This document shows, one piece after another, positions 34,471 through 47,029 of a stretch of DNA of 64,000 nucleotides. The stretch's first letter is position 1, and each line of letters begins with the position of its first letter. Location: contig CM059585.1 of NCBI GenBank assembly GCA_030407085.1, forward strand, positions 64,308,501 to 64,372,500. Direction: 5' to 3'. The notes beneath the pieces were generated by a model that saw only the letters and a program-made list of their open reading frames with translations, did not search any database and was not told the origin of the DNA. Made by a program: the position numbers and the translations under genes. This DNA is from Trichopria drosophilae (taxonomy: Eukaryota > Arthropoda > Insecta > Hymenoptera > Diapriidae).

Positions 34471-35017
34471 CGACCTAAAAAATAAAGCCTCGAACCCAAA
34501 TACAGAATACTTTGTTTTCACAAGAAATTCTAGGAATGTCTTTTGAGCTCGGTTTTATAATATTGTCTTAAAGTGATGTATTATTGCCGCCATCTTGCAT
34601 TTTTCAAAAAGGCCACAAAAAATTTAAAAAAATACATAATATAGCTTCCAAATGTGAGGTGGTGGAACCCTTTACTTTGTGTACAATCGAATCTTTCCAT
34701 ACTAATGGTCCTCATTTTTTTTTCGAAAATCTTAAACTAATTAGGTTTAACCCAAAGGTGCTCTCCCTTCAATGGTTTTTCTTAATTTATCGGCTTCGTG
34801 TTTTTGAGCCACGTTGTTTGTTTACGTTTCGCAATGTTGTTTATCTGGAGGAATTCGACTCATGAACTTTGCTGTATTGGTGAAGGTTTCTGCAGCTTCT
34901 ACATTTCATAGACAAATGAAAAGTATGGCACCATCTCTGAAGAAGAGCTGCAGCTCTGGCAAATTTAAGGAATAGAAATGTCTGTAAAAAATTGTGAAAC
35001 AAGAGCGGTATCGCATG
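34471..35017. other. No gene seen
   Basis: A 93-codon plus frame (34584-34865) resembles nothing. The first ~30 bases may be the decayed inverted repeat of the preceding transposon. Confidence 0.35.
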
Positions 35018-35287
35018 TTAATAAGATAATAACAAAAAAAAGATATTCGCGGTTGTCACCTTATTTTTCCCCGTCAATTCTGGTGTCCAGGTTTCACGGA
35101 GAAGGCGCCGATATTTCTTAACGATGGTGGTTTTAGCAGTCTGCACATCCTGAACATGCCTGTAGGCTTCCTCGGCACTAAGATGGCGGATGATGTTGCC
35201 GTTGACGAGCTCCATATCGTTGTTACTTGAGTCTGACCTTCCTCTGTGGAAACGAATGGGTGCACATTTATCTAATCCGAATTTCAT
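35018..35287 (-). pseudogene. LINE reverse transcriptase fragment (post-catalytic)
   Basis: The 89-codon frame starts M-K-F-G-L-D-K-C-A and runs through R-G-R, M-E-L-V-N-G-N-I-I, E-E-A-Y, Y-R-R-L-L-R-E-T-W and N-K-V-T-T-A-N, the palm-to-thumb stretch after the Y-A-D-D box in several non-LTR clades (R4/Dong-like in my view). Flanking RT blocks are missing. It is a short truncated piece. Confidence 0.6.
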
Positions 35288-35879
35288 ACTTATATCTCTC
35301 GAATATGTGAAGGTGATGTTCAGAGATCGACGTAATTGATCCTTGCCTGATTACTGATATTCTTTTAGGAGGCATTTCTAATGTACTCTCGGTACTTTGT
35401 TTATTGATAAGTACACTTTTGTTATTTACAAAGAAAGTCTAAAAATTGAAGTATTTTTATAATAAATTAATTCCAGCTAATCTACGTGATAACAAATTTT
35501 ATGTAATAAGATCATAGATATCGCAAAATGGTCGGTAAAATGTCTATTATGTGGAAAAAAAATAATAGGATATAGGTAGATTTCTTTACATGAAACACAG
35601 GCATTTTTTTACTTTTGACATTTGTTGAATCGAAATTATAATAAAAAAAGATTCCAAAAATCATATATTTGTATTTATTTGAAATTAAGCCTTGATGGCG
35701 ATACATCGCGTTATCTTATGGCTATTCTATATATAAATTTGAGCATTAGAAAGTTATGAAAATTTTAATAAGTACATGGTGCTGTAATACATTGTGAGAT
35801 AGTATGAACTGTTAAGCAAAGTATACGATAAAATTATAGAGTGAAATGATATACGAAAAAAAGCATGAGAATGGACAGG
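35288..35879. other. No gene seen
   Basis: AT-rich, between two LINE fragments. The 64-codon minus frame is not recognisable. Confidence 0.4.
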
Positions 35880-35898
35880 ACTTGATCATCGGAAGTAA

Positions 35899-36168
35899 TC
35901 AAGTATAGACATGTAAGAAATATGGATTTGTTGAATTAGATGACGGTTGATCATGGGACTGAAGAAATGCATGAAGAAGTGATTTAAATTGAGATATGGA
36001 GCTAGAAGAGCGAATGTTAGTCGGGAGAGAATTCCAGAGCCTATTTGCCAGTAGCGTGAAGGATCCCGAATACACCCGAGTGTTTGAGAAGGGAACTAAG
36101 AGATCGCCCTCTGTAACTCGCGTTACACGGCGTGCAGGCGAGTCTCGAAAGGAAAAAAGTTCGTACAA
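35899..36168 (-). pseudogene. LINE ORF2 C-terminal piece
   Basis: Contains L-L-V-P-F, Y-S-G-S-F, L-A-N-R-L-W-N-S-L-P and F-K-S-L-L, the conserved tail after RT in CR1/Jockey-group LINEs. The frame ends near the 3' end of the element. Confidence 0.75.
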
Positions 36169-36199
36169 ATAGTTTTAGTCAGGTAGGTAGTGGATTGGA

Positions 36200-36403
36200 C
36201 TACGGATAAGGACAAGATGAGATAGAGTCGTGAACATAGACAGCTACATCCCCGCCTCCTCGCTTATGATGTCTGTCCGCTCTGTAGATAACATAATTTT
36301 TAAGTTCCACCATATCATTCGGGGTAACTTCGTTCAACCATGATTCTAAGATACAAATAGCATGATAAAAGTGTGACGTAAAAAATAAGTTCAGGTTTGC
36401 CAT
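36200..36403 (-). pseudogene. LINE AP endonuclease N-terminal piece
   Basis: Contains I-C-I-L-E-S-W-L-N (relatives: I-x-E-T/S-W-L), then Y-R-A-D-R and R-G-G-G-D-V-A-V-Y-V, the usual second block. The catalytic D and H downstream are absent because the element is deleted here. Confidence 0.75.
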
Positions 36404-36744
36404 ACGGCCCTGAGCAAGTAAGGACTGGGAATTTAGATGGCATAAACGGAGGTATCCCGAAGACGGTTTGGACGTTACGTAAGATGAAAGTTCAGCTTTA
36501 TCGGATTGAACATTGTGATTTACAGACGGAATTGCAGTATTCGACGTAGAAATAGAATTATCAAAATCAGAACGCGGTTGATTCGAAGTGAAGATAGCAG
36601 GAGACGTTGCAGTTGTAGTGACATTGAGAAGCGTAAGATGCGGATGACATAACTGCGCAAAAGTTGCCAGGGAATGCCATCGCTGGCTCCTAGAGAGTCA
36701 GGATCCAGTTAAAAGCAGAAGATCATCAACTTTCACTATGCGTG

Positions 36745-37702
36745 CTACTTTTGAGGTCGAACTGTCATCAAGTTTAGCCAGTATATCTCCATTTTTCTGC
36801 CATACATACTTAATGCCCAGCTCCTTCGCTTTAGCACGCGCAGATTTAAGGAGTGCATAAGTAACGGCTGGTAGCCATTCATTGAGATGGAGAGCATGCT
36901 CTTTTCTTTCAGCAAACACGACTGAGGATAAAAATTTGCCTTTTTCCTGAAACTCTCAAAAAATGCGTTACGTTGGGGTAATTGGTTGAAAACGAGCCGG
37001 ATTGTCCTAGGTTTCTGCGCTGTGTTTTGTCCTGTAGATCGCATGCGTACGACCTCCACAAGATCTGCTGGTGAAACATCAACCTCAAGATAAGAAGCAA
37101 TCTTTACAATATCATCTGACAATTGCTCTTCTTCTGATTCCAGAAGTTCTGAGAGTAGTAAAGCCTTCTGTTCCTGAAGAAATTCTACCTTGCAGAGTCT
37201 AGTGTTAAGATGCAGTATGTCTCTTTTTAAGGAATCATTTTCGTTTTCCAAGGTGATACACCGTTCCGTTAATTCGTTATGGCTGGTTTTGAGCTCTTGG
37301 AGGTTGGCATGGACATCGGAAGAAAGTTGAGTAAATTTTTCCATTAGTAAGTTGTTGTGTGCTTCATTTTTTTGGTTGGCAAGCATAAGGTTAGCGTTCA
37401 GACTTTTAATTTCTGCTAATAGCATAGCATGCTCCGACAACGGAGTATCGACGGGCCAAAATATGCATGTTCGAAGAAGTTGAGGATGTCGATGACGTAC
37501 GAGAGCGAGACTGATCTATGGGAGCGTTCGCTACTAATAAGCAAGCGCTACATACCAAAATTAATACATCGTTATCCATTACTTTAGTAAATTTACTGCA
37601 TTTTGGGTGATAATTCGACTTGCACTTTTCACATGTAACGACCGTAGACTTTATCTCTTTGCCGCATGTTAGATTTACGCATATTGGTAATGTGGCATCC
37701 AT
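36745..37702 (-). pseudogene. LINE ORF1 with PHD finger and coiled coil
   Basis: From the ATG at 37702 the first frame gives a PHD-type zinc finger: C-V-N-L-T-C-G-K, then C-E-K-C, Y-H-P-K-C and C-S-A-C within about 45 residues. A frameshift near 37420 leads into the second frame (37440-36745), a leucine-rich coiled coil of about 120 residues followed by the C-terminal block V-R-M-R-S-T-G, P-R-T-I-R-L-V-F. This PHD plus coiled-coil plan is typical of CR1-group ORF1 proteins, which bind the element RNA. Another shift follows near 36900. Confidence 0.7.
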
Positions 37703-38864
37703 TATTAAAATAATGATAATAAAATTTGCGACTCGTAGCAAAAAGAGAAATTTGGATGGAAAGATAAAAAGTATTATTTTATAAGCGGCCAATGGTAAGT
37801 GACAGAAGTCTCCGCAAATTTTTGATATCGAGTCAAAGGTGGTAATGGCTAATGCTCAGAGATGGCGTTACTTGTCGTTATCACGCGCTGATAACTAGTG
37901 CAAGGCGTAGTGTCCAGTAACTTCTTAGTACTCGATATAAATCAGAGATGGCAGCACTAATGTTATCAAGCTGAACATTGCGAAGAGAACTACTTATGTA
38001 GTTACGTAATATTTGAAGACTGTCTCGCGCAATAACAACTTGTCTTTTTCCGGCCTTTTTGACGGAGATAGATGACGAAATAAGTAAAATGAGGTTACCG
38101 TCAATCCAAATTATTGAGAGACGTAAAGTTCTTCTTATTCCATATTATGACACCTCTGAGAGAACTATCCGATTGTCGATAAGGCAGGAATTGTCAGGGT
38201 AGCGGTTCCTTACGTGATGGTTAGATCAAAAATCAATAGATGACAGCACCAAATATGGCAGTCCAGTCGTTCCGGTTCAGCAGACGTGAGTAACAGCGAT
38301 TAAAGGTCCAGCAAAAGATGGCAGCACTAGACTCAATTAATTAGATGACTGTCCCTATGAAGACACGTGGCAATCGCAGGTTAGGATCCCCGTCAAATGA
38401 ATATGTCTTTATAAGAGCACAAAACAAAATTCCAGCAGCTCCCAATCCAAACACTTTCACAAACTCTTATCGGACTTTTTGCACAAAAACTAAATCAAAC
38501 TTCCATTTTCAAGCAAGTTACAAACAGCAGCAGAACGGACTCGTACTAGAGCTCTTGCCTCTTCGAAATCTCAAACGAAACAGAATATATATCATATTCT
38601 ACTGGAGCCAAACAGGTTGACTACCTTTTAAAATGTGCGTTAGAATGTTATTGAAAGTAAATCAGTTATCATTCATCGTAAAAAGCATGTACTAAATCAA
38701 TGCAATGGAATTTATTTCTTCATCAAACGACCTGTAAGCGAAGGCAGAGCGACCTGAAAAATCTGAAACAATTTAGAGTGCTCTTTTTCATATACTGAAT
38801 TTACTTGTGATGAATGCTTGTCAAAATTCAAACTTTTTTTATTTTTGCGCCACGCTAATATGTA
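37703..38864. other. No gene seen
   Basis: The phrase GATGGCAGCACTA occurs at 37949 and 38325. The 91-codon plus frame (38345-38620) matches nothing. LINE 5' UTR may cover the first part. Confidence 0.4.
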
Positions 38865-39198
38865 GGGGAGAGGCGCGTAAGTTGAGCCAGTGAAGTATTT
38901 TCATTTATTTACATTCATTTGTTTACGTTCGATCACTTGAGTGTTATCGTGTTATTGTAGGAAACGTTTCATTATAGAGACGCCTTTATTCGCACGTTGT
39001 GTATTTTATATAGAGCGCTGCTTAAAATTTGCCAGTAAAAGTGAAAAACTTGAAATGAAATGTGTGGTGAAAAAGTGAAGTGTTTCGCGCTCCAAAAGGT
39101 GAATATAACATTTGACGTACAGTTTTACTTCTAGTACAATATTCCGGTTTAGTTTCGAACATATGGAATAGTTCATTGTGGTAGGAATATGCGATATA

Positions 39199-39669
39199 AA
39201 AGGACAAAGGACAGGAAATTTTCCCCCGCGTTAATGACGAATATGTCTATTTGCGGGTCGGCTCTCGGGTGGAGAGGTATAGGACAGAGACAGACAGTAC
39301 AAGACAGAACTATAGGCACACACAACACCCACCCAGAGCCAGTCCCCCCTACCCCAATATCGGTACCACCAACAGATTCGGCGGTCTGTGCCTTAGCGAG
39401 TACGACGCGGGGCTTATCCCATCTTTATCCGAGATAAGACCCACGACGTACCGACCGCGGATAAGATGCTGATGGTACCGATAACTGCCGACGGGGGTCG
39501 GCAGCGGTCCCAAATTCGTACCTTCGCCCAGCAAAGTTCCCCGGTTATTCCACACTGGACATAAGCAGAGAAAATTGCACGGACGGGGATTCGAACTCGG
39601 GACCTTCGCGACGTTCAGTTCGGGCGGACTAAGACTGACGCCTTAGCCCGCACGACCATCACGCCGACT
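39199..39669 (-). repeat. tRNA-Leu-like SINE nested in the pogo-type element
   Basis: The 13-bp target duplication AATATGCGATATA lies at 39186-39198 and 39670-39682. On the minus strand the head starts GTCGGCGTGATGGTCG and has a B box AGTTCGAATCC (39587-39597) and an A-box-like TGGTCGTGCGG (39648-39658). CTAAGGCG follows, as in tRNA-Leu. The body is about 380 bases and GC-rich, and the 3' end is a GTCCTTT repeat and not poly(A). Confidence 0.88.
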
Positions 39670-39871
39670 AATATGCGATATATCAAAATGGCTACGATGC
39701 ACGTCGGTTGAGCCACTGCTAGGCACGTAGGTTGAGCCACTCTGTGAAATTTAGAAATTTTACATTTAATGACAACTTATGTTCGAAATTGCATCTAAAT
39801 AACATAAGAAGTAGGTATTGTGTGTAGGTATATTGGATTTTTAAATTGTTATCAATATTTTCACAGTAAAA

Positions 39872-40151
39872 ATGGCATCTAATCGAAAAACAAAAAAAAA
39901 CGGACCATGGTGTCGGTGATTTGGATTCTCTACTTAATGCAATCGAAGCGATCAAAACGGAAGGTACGAGTGTTCGATCAGCTGCTGTGACCTACTCGAT
40001 AATCAGAAGCAGTTTAATGCGTTATTTGAAGAAATTCGACGCAGAAGTTCCAAATATTTCGGAATTATCGGATGAACAACTGAAACCAACGACCATTCCA
40101 TTTAAAGTGTGTCCAAATGAGCCGAAGCTACTTCACATGCCAAAACTGTAA
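39872..40151 (+). pseudogene. pogo transposase N-terminus with psq helix-turn-helix
   Basis: ATG at 39872 (M-A-S-N-R-K-T-K) runs into an A9 tract. The helix-turn-helix is in the next frame, so a slip in the A-run broke the gene. The domain reads L-L-N-A-I-E-A-I, G-T-S-V-R-S-A-A, S-S-L-M-R-Y-L-K-K-F, matching the psq/pogo DNA-binding fold. The protein would bind its own element ends. The DDE domain is missing. Confidence 0.75.
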
Positions 40152-40543
40152 CTCAGATGCCGTTTTCTTCAGATAGCTTGTTTTCGTTTCGTCTTTTCAT
40201 TTATTTTTACTTATATTTTTCGTCCTTTATCATTACAAAAACTTTCAGAATAAGTAACTAGACAATAAATCTTTGAAATTCAATAGTTTGATTTATTTTG
40301 ATTCCATTTTTTTTAAATTTTTGACTGGCTCAACCTATGTGCCAAATTTTCAGAGCGTCAAAAATGAAGTGTTGCGAAAATTTCACACAAAATATTTGCT
40401 GTTGAACTGCATACATTTCTGCAACGCCTAAAATGACTCTACAATATTTTTCCAACGGTATGTAGCTACACTCTTCAACTTACTCACAGTTGAAAATAGC
40501 GACCGAAAAAACAAAACCCGGCTCAACCTACGTGCCTCTCCCC

Positions 40544-41572
<1,029 letters not shown>

Positions 41573-41574
41573 GC

Positions 41575-42060
41575 ATGTGTGCCAGAGGGAGTGCAGGGCT
41601 TGCACCAGCTAAAGCCACCTCTTAGACTGCTATTTTGTGTTCCCCCCTCGGCAACCGCCGCGCCGTAAGGCATTACTTCGAGGGGGGCAGTCTATGCCTG
41701 AGAAGGCTCTGCGCCGATGTCGTTGCCCCTTCTTTCCTCTTCTCTTCTGATGGAATTCAGCCTATACACCTCCCGACTGTCGGAACTGTTCCCGTTTCGC
41801 CGCGTCCACGTCCACGAGCATGGTCCACGTATTCGTCGACTCCAGGGCAGGCCTGACACTCCGCTCTTTGATAAATGCGGAAACGATGTAAATAGCTGCC
41901 GAAACAACCATGCCCGGTTAGTATCTGGGTCAGATGGAAGATGACGTATCCATGTCGTCTGCTCGTCCACTTTGCTATATCTTGGACGACGCAGTGGGTC
42001 CATCGCCCCGAGTCTGCTGTATCCCATCTTTGTTACCATCTTTGGTCTGTGATCGTGCTG
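41575..42060 (-). repeat. R1-type LINE 3' end fragment
   Basis: On the minus strand there is a Y-L-H-R-F block with C-Q-A-C-P-G and a following H, like the cysteine/histidine knuckle that ends R1-type ORF2. It is followed by a C-rich 3' UTR (GGTGGCTTTAGCTGGTGCAA) and then (CA)n. The frames are broken. It may be the missing tail of the LINE at 44.3-47.7 kb, separated by later insertions. Confidence 0.5.
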
Positions 42061-42671
42061 GCCCATTCCTTGTGCACTGAGAGAAGTTTGGCAATTGGAA
42101 ACTTCAACGGTTTTTCGAATATCCCTAGTCCCATTGCATTGAACTTTATGAACAGTCTGTATTATGACACCTCTAAAAGTGTATTGGTACATGTCCAATC
42201 TAGTCGTGAAACAGTTCAACGTTTCATTGAACGCTTAGAGCTCTATAGTTTGATGCGTGACGCTCCAATGATGGGCGTCTCAGACGCCCATCGGTAGAAG
42301 TCCCAATTTCACCATTCGTGGCGCTGAGATCTCGCATCGCATTTTTTCAATAATACTATTTAATAATACTTGGCTACTTGTACAAAAAATAAAAACATCC
42401 ACAAAAATTATAAGATTATCTTTATAACCTCTAGAAGTAGAAAAATTGTTCAACACTTTGAGTCACGCATTTTTCTTTTCACTGAATTTGAAACTCGATG
42501 CTCGGGGGTTTTCGATTTTGTTGATTACGAATCCAATGTCAGCTTTACGAAATTCATCAAATACATTTTCGTGAAAATTCACGTCTTATTACATCTCGCA
42601 ACCAAAAATTATACAATCCAAATTTCAAGTAATTATTTTTCTGTGTTTATTTATATAACGAGAACAATAAC

Positions 42672-43343
42672 ATGGTGGCCGCTTTTTTCCAAGAAAAAAA
42701 TTCCCTGACTTTTCCCTGACTTTTCCCTGACTTATATTTTAATGATTGCTATTAATAAATGAATAGTAATGATTTAAAAAATAAAAGAGGGAACGGTATT
42801 TGACATACTTCTCAATGAACAACGAATAAACTATATTTAAAAATATATTTTGTAATTTTAGTTTACAAATGTTAGATCTGTAACAATCTTTGGATTTCTT
42901 AAGCTTAATATAAAATATAAAACAATATAACATTTTTATAAAATGTTCGAAACTTCCAATGTCTCAACTGATGCAAGCAATAAGCCGCTGAATTTCTCGA
43001 TCTCTCAGGTATAAACAATTAGAAGTGACCGCGTGACTGCGAATCCGCGAGACAAACGAATGACTCTCGCGCATGTCGATACACAGACAAGAAACAACGC
43101 TCGAGAAATGAATGTCAACAAAAGACTATCACTAATTCAATGTAATTAAAATAGAATTTATTATTTAGTTTTTTAGTAAAAAATATTGAGTTTTTTAGGT
43201 ATTTCGTTTTTTTCAGCGACCCAGCAATAATTTTCCCTGACCAATTTTGAAATTCCCTGACTTTTCCCTGATTCCCTGACTAGTTCATGAAATTCCCTGA
43301 CTTTTCCTGGTTTTCCCGGTTTTTCCTGATAGCAGCCACCATG
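42672..43343. repeat. Repeat bounded by CATGGTGGC ends with CCCTGACTTTT motifs
   Basis: CATGGTGGCCGCTTTT at the left is mirrored by AGCAGCCACCATG at the right. TTCCCTGACTTTTCCCTGAC lies just inside the left end, and a similar array (CCCTGACTTTTCCCTGATT) just inside the right, in the same orientation. No ORF of note. Probably a non-autonomous element; no target duplication established. Confidence 0.4.
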
Positions 43344-44289
43344 AATAAACAATTATGTATTTTTAGTCATATGAATATGTTCTTTAAGTATTACTATAAC
43401 AGAAAATAGCAAAAAGACCGATCAGAAAACGTCAACTTAGACGAAAATAATTAAAATTCAAAGAAATTCAGGCAGTAAACGTGAGTCACAACCGTGACGC
43501 TAAGGGTTAAAACATTGTTTAACAATGAGAAGCAGCAACAACAATTGATAAAAATGCATTATATAGTCTATTGATGTTTTCACTAAAGTATTGTATTATT
43601 TTCATTATAGGATTTAGTAAGAAGCGAAATTTTACTTTAGTATAAAATGAGTGTGACTTTCAGGAGAGTGGCTCAATTCTGATTTTTTACGGTGAAATTC
43701 AGTGTATTGAAGACTTTTAGAGAAATTTTATATTATATCTTTTTTTTTATATTATTATATATTTATTTATTTATTTATTTTTTTATATTATATATATTTA
43801 TTATTATATTATATTATTATTTTTTTTATATTATAATATATTATAATATAAAAAAAAGCATTTCTGCCATTTTAGGATATTCGACAAATCTGTACGGAAA
43901 ATTACTGTGTAATCTTTAAATTTACTATGAAAGTTAATGGTAACGGATAGTTCAAATATTCTATTATGAATTACTATTGATTTACATAGTAATTTCGGAC
44001 ATTATATAGTTCTTTTAAGAATATGTCGATCCGTCCAAAATGCAGAAACGACATCTGTGCTTCCGTCGGCACACAGCGTGGCTGTGCCGCGGGTTCAATG
44101 GGCGTGTGAGGCGCCCATCGTTGGACCTTTAAGAGTTTAACGTACATTGAACTGCTTCTCCACCAAATTAGAAGTGTCACGATTACAAGTTGGTATTGGT
44201 TGAGTTCAAAACATTATTTAAGACGTACGTTACCATTATGAGACTTTTAAACTTCATTTTTCGTATTAAGATACCTCAACTTTAATTTG
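43344..44289. other. AT-rich stretch with TTTA repeats
   Basis: A long ATT/TTTA simple stretch lies at 43736-43860. Near 44090 and, in the flank, 42277 there are short dyads of GGGCGTCTCAGACGCCC type. No gene. Confidence 0.4.
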
Positions 44290-44600
44290 AACAATAGAAT
44301 TTCAAAAATTTTGAAGTCCTCGATTACCAAACCTCTCTCAGTGTGGTTATCCTCCTGTTCGGCGAAGTTCTGCCTTGTACCCCTCCTTACACTGTGTACT
44401 GCGGCACTTTCGGTTGCAAGGAGGTCTACAGGTCGAAGCCCTGCGACCACCGAGAGAGCGATGTCCGATACAGTACGGTAGGCAAGGGCGGCTGTTCTGT
44501 AGGCCCGCCGGCAAGCGGCTCTATATCTCGCATGGGTGTTCATATCATCAGCCCAGATCGGTGCCCTGTAGAGGATGACGGTGCGTACTACCGATGACAG
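44290..44600 (-). pseudogene. R1-type ORF2, post-RT segment
   Basis: Reads V-I-L-Y-R-A-P-I-W-A-D-D, Y-R-A-A-C-R-R-A-Y, A-Y-R-T-V-S-D-I-A-L and V-V-A-G-L-R-P-V-D-L-L-A, the usual thumb region. The frame is lost near 44300 and the C-terminal knuckle is absent here. Confidence 0.75.
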
Positions 44601-44793
44601 AAAGGACTATGATGGTTGCTTCAGCCCCCCATGTTGGGCATGATACTGGAGAGCGTACGGGCTACTTTGGCTTCCTTACGCTCATCAGGTGTTGTTTGAA
44701 CGACAGCCGCACATCTAGAGTGACCCCAATATATTGGATAGCGTCCACCGTCCTGATTTGTGTATCTTCCACCGTAAAGCTGACGTACAACCT

Positions 44794-45530
44794 TCACTTT
44801 GCTCGAGAGATGAGCACCGCCTCTGTCTTCTCTGCAGCCAGATCTAACCCCTGGTTTCTCAATCCCGTAGCTACTACCTCGATAGCTTCATCTCCGCTAA
44901 ATTGCACCTCGTCGATGGTCTTTGCGACGACGATTAGTGCGAGGTCATCTGTGAAAGCTACAATGGACACCCCGCCTGGAAATGATTGCCTGAGCAGTCT
45001 GTCATACAATACGCTCCAGAGCAAGGGTCCCAGAACAGAGCCCTGTGGCACGCCTCCCTAATGATGTAGGAGTGCCTGCCGTTACTGGTGTCATTATATA
45101 GGGTCCGATCTGTTAGGTAGCTTGAGATGGCTTCTCGTAGGTAGAGCGGCACCTTTAGATCTTCGAGTGCCTGCATGATGCAATCCCACCTGGCCGCGTT
45201 AAATGCGTTCCGAATATCCAGTGCAATGATGGCCCACATGCACCTGGTATTACGGCTGCCACTGATGGCATCAGTGGCTATTACTTTCACTCGACCGATT
45301 GCATCGATGGTTGAGCGCCCTTCCGAAAGCCGAAGCGGTTGTCGAAAAAACCTCCGGCATTTTCGATGGCTGCTTCCAGTTTGGTGCAAATAACCCTCTC
45401 ATGTAGCTTCCCAGGGATGTCAAGAATGCAGAGAGGTCGGAACGAGGATGGTCGTCCCTAAAAAAACAGGGTCCCTAATCGAGAGGTTTGTTTCCCTTGG
45501 ATAGAAGCACCAGTCTCTGCGGAGCGGAAA
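44794..45530 (-). pseudogene. R1-type ORF2, reverse transcriptase core
   Basis: Broken frames give Q-R-L-V-L, I-P-G-K-L-H-E-R-V-I-C, G-R-S-T-I-D-A-I-G, A-L-D-I-R-N-A-F-N, then M-P-Q-G-S-V-L-G-P-L-L-W and A-F-T-D-D-L-A-L. Relatives usually have F-A-D-D. The two Asp of the box are kept. Frameshifts near 45060 and 45380 kill it. RT would copy the element RNA at a nicked genomic target. Confidence 0.8.
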
Positions 45531-46321
45531 TTTATTCAGGCAGCCTAAATATGTGCCAGGGCCTGACCAGGCTCTAGTAAGGCGGCGTTCCTGATCAGGT
45601 ACTCCTGAATGTACCCGGATCAGGACATGATCAGGTTCCAGTAAGTTATCCGGTTCAGATTGCCCTGAATATGCCCTGATTAAACTCTGATTATGTTAAA
45701 ATAAAGTATAACTAATATATGGAAGCCTGTGAATTTCCATATCAAGACCAAACCATGAATTGATAAGGCTTGCCTTATTTTCAATTTCCAGGAATCGCTA
45801 ACTGCTAATCTCAAATCAGGGGCAGATCAGAGGGCCTGCTCAGAACGTGATAAATACGTCTGAATTTTTTAACTTCTAAATTTTATGTAATCCGTTCATT
45901 CGCCACTTGGCCTGTTCGCGCATCTACTTCATTCCTGTAAAGGAAAAATGTATTTCAATTTTGTATATTAGCCTACTTGCAGGAACGGTTCGGCACAGCA
46001 TATTCAATACATTGTATGTGATGGATAGTATACGATTCGCATATATGTGTAAATAATATTTTTTATTTTGTAGCCTTTTTACTTGTCAGATAGTAATAAA
46101 TCATTATAAATTAATTTGTTGTTTTGTAATACTATTGTAAATATTTTCACCGTGAAATTTGGAACGCATATGCGACATATTGGGCATTGTAAGGTCCAGA
46201 CCAGGTCCTATACATTGGCCTGGTTAGGGCCTTAACAGAAAAAGCATTACGCGACATGCCAGGGCCTGATAAGAGGACATGTCAAGACATAAATAATTTT
46301 CTGCTCGGGCTGTTCTTTCTA
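45525..46321. other. ~0.8-kb insertion inside the LINE RT
   Basis: RT-coding sequence stops at 46319 and resumes near 45525. The intervening AT-richer sequence has recurring CCTGATCAGG-like words (45595-45660) and GCCAGGGCCTG near both ends (45553, 46259) in direct orientation. I cannot class it. Confidence 0.5.
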
Positions 46322-46990
46322 CTGCACCGGGAAGCATCCTTCCTTCAGACAAGCACTGAATGTCGATGTGAAGATGGTTGGGACATTCAGTGCTGCGATC
46401 TTTACTGCCATACCAGGTACCTCATCCTTTCCTGGGGCCTTCCGGGTGGAGATCTTCTCAGCAGCCATCTTTAGTTCGGCTTCGGTAACATCTAACAGCT
46501 CGGCTACACCAGCAATTGCCCTCAGGTCGGTGACAATCGGCCGTTTCCGTTGTTCTGGGAATAGATGGCCGACGATTTTGTCAAGGAAGGATGGACAAGA
46601 TGGGGCGTTGGGTCCCCTGGGCTTGATCTTGTTCATGACCGTTTTATACGGTCGACCCCAGGAGTCACGGTCCACCTCCTCACAAAAGTCCTTCCAGCAC
46701 TTTCTTTTTGCGGCCTTGATGGCAATCTTGAGCCTCTTCCTCTTCTTTTCATAGTCCGCGGCGAGTTGGTAGTACCGGGGCTTATGAATTGCTCTCTGGT
46801 GCAGCCTTCGAGCCCTAAGGCACTCTCGACGAATAGCTGCGATTTCCTCGTTCCACCAGTAAACCGGTGGTCGGCCGCGAGGATTTGATTTCACGGCCAT
46901 AGAGGCATCGCAGGCCGCTGTTAAAGCTCGGGTGAGGCATTTGGCTCTCTCGTCCGCTGTTCCGTCCACCTCCATCTATTCCAAGATGTA
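46319..46990 (-). pseudogene. R1-type ORF2, pre-RT segment
   Basis: The 218-codon frame carries P-P-V-Y-W-W-N-E-E-I-A, C-L-R-A-R-R, A-K-R-K-C-W-K-D-F, S-W-G-R-P-Y-K-T-V-M-N-K-I-K and R-K-A-P-G-K-D-E-V-P-G, the conserved run-in to RT. It stops at C-F-P-V-Q, where the next block (Q-R-L-V-L) is displaced by the insertion to below 45525. Confidence 0.8.
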
Positions 46991-47029
46991 AAGGAACATC
47001 TCTCGGTCGAAGATGGCCGGTGCCCATCT

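Larger units (their letters stand above)
35880..37702 (-). mobile_element. CR1-like non-LTR retrotransposon, internally deleted
   Basis: Reading on the minus strand: ORF1 with PHD finger and coiled coil (37702-36745), then the start of an AP endonuclease (36403-36200), then the last part of ORF2 after RT (36168-35899). Most of the endonuclease and the whole RT catalytic core are gone, so ends were kept and the middle lost. The 3' end is near 35880. Confidence 0.75.
38865..40543 (+). mobile_element. pogo-type DNA transposon remnant, TA-flanked
   Basis: Left end GGGGAGAGGCGCGTAAGTTG is mirrored by the right end (40524-40543) with two changes. TA lies outside both (38863-38864, 40544-40545). 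The GGTTGAGCCA phrase recurs inside both ends (39710, 39730, 40325), likely transposase sites. It encodes a psq-type helix-turn-helix. Without the nested SINE the element is about 1.2 kb, so the DDE part is deleted. Confidence 0.85.

Noticed and set aside
42277..44120. A transposon bounded by the GGGCGTCTCAGACGCCC dyads at 42.28 and 44.10 kb
   Set aside because: The dyads are short, not at sharp borders, and no target duplication was found.
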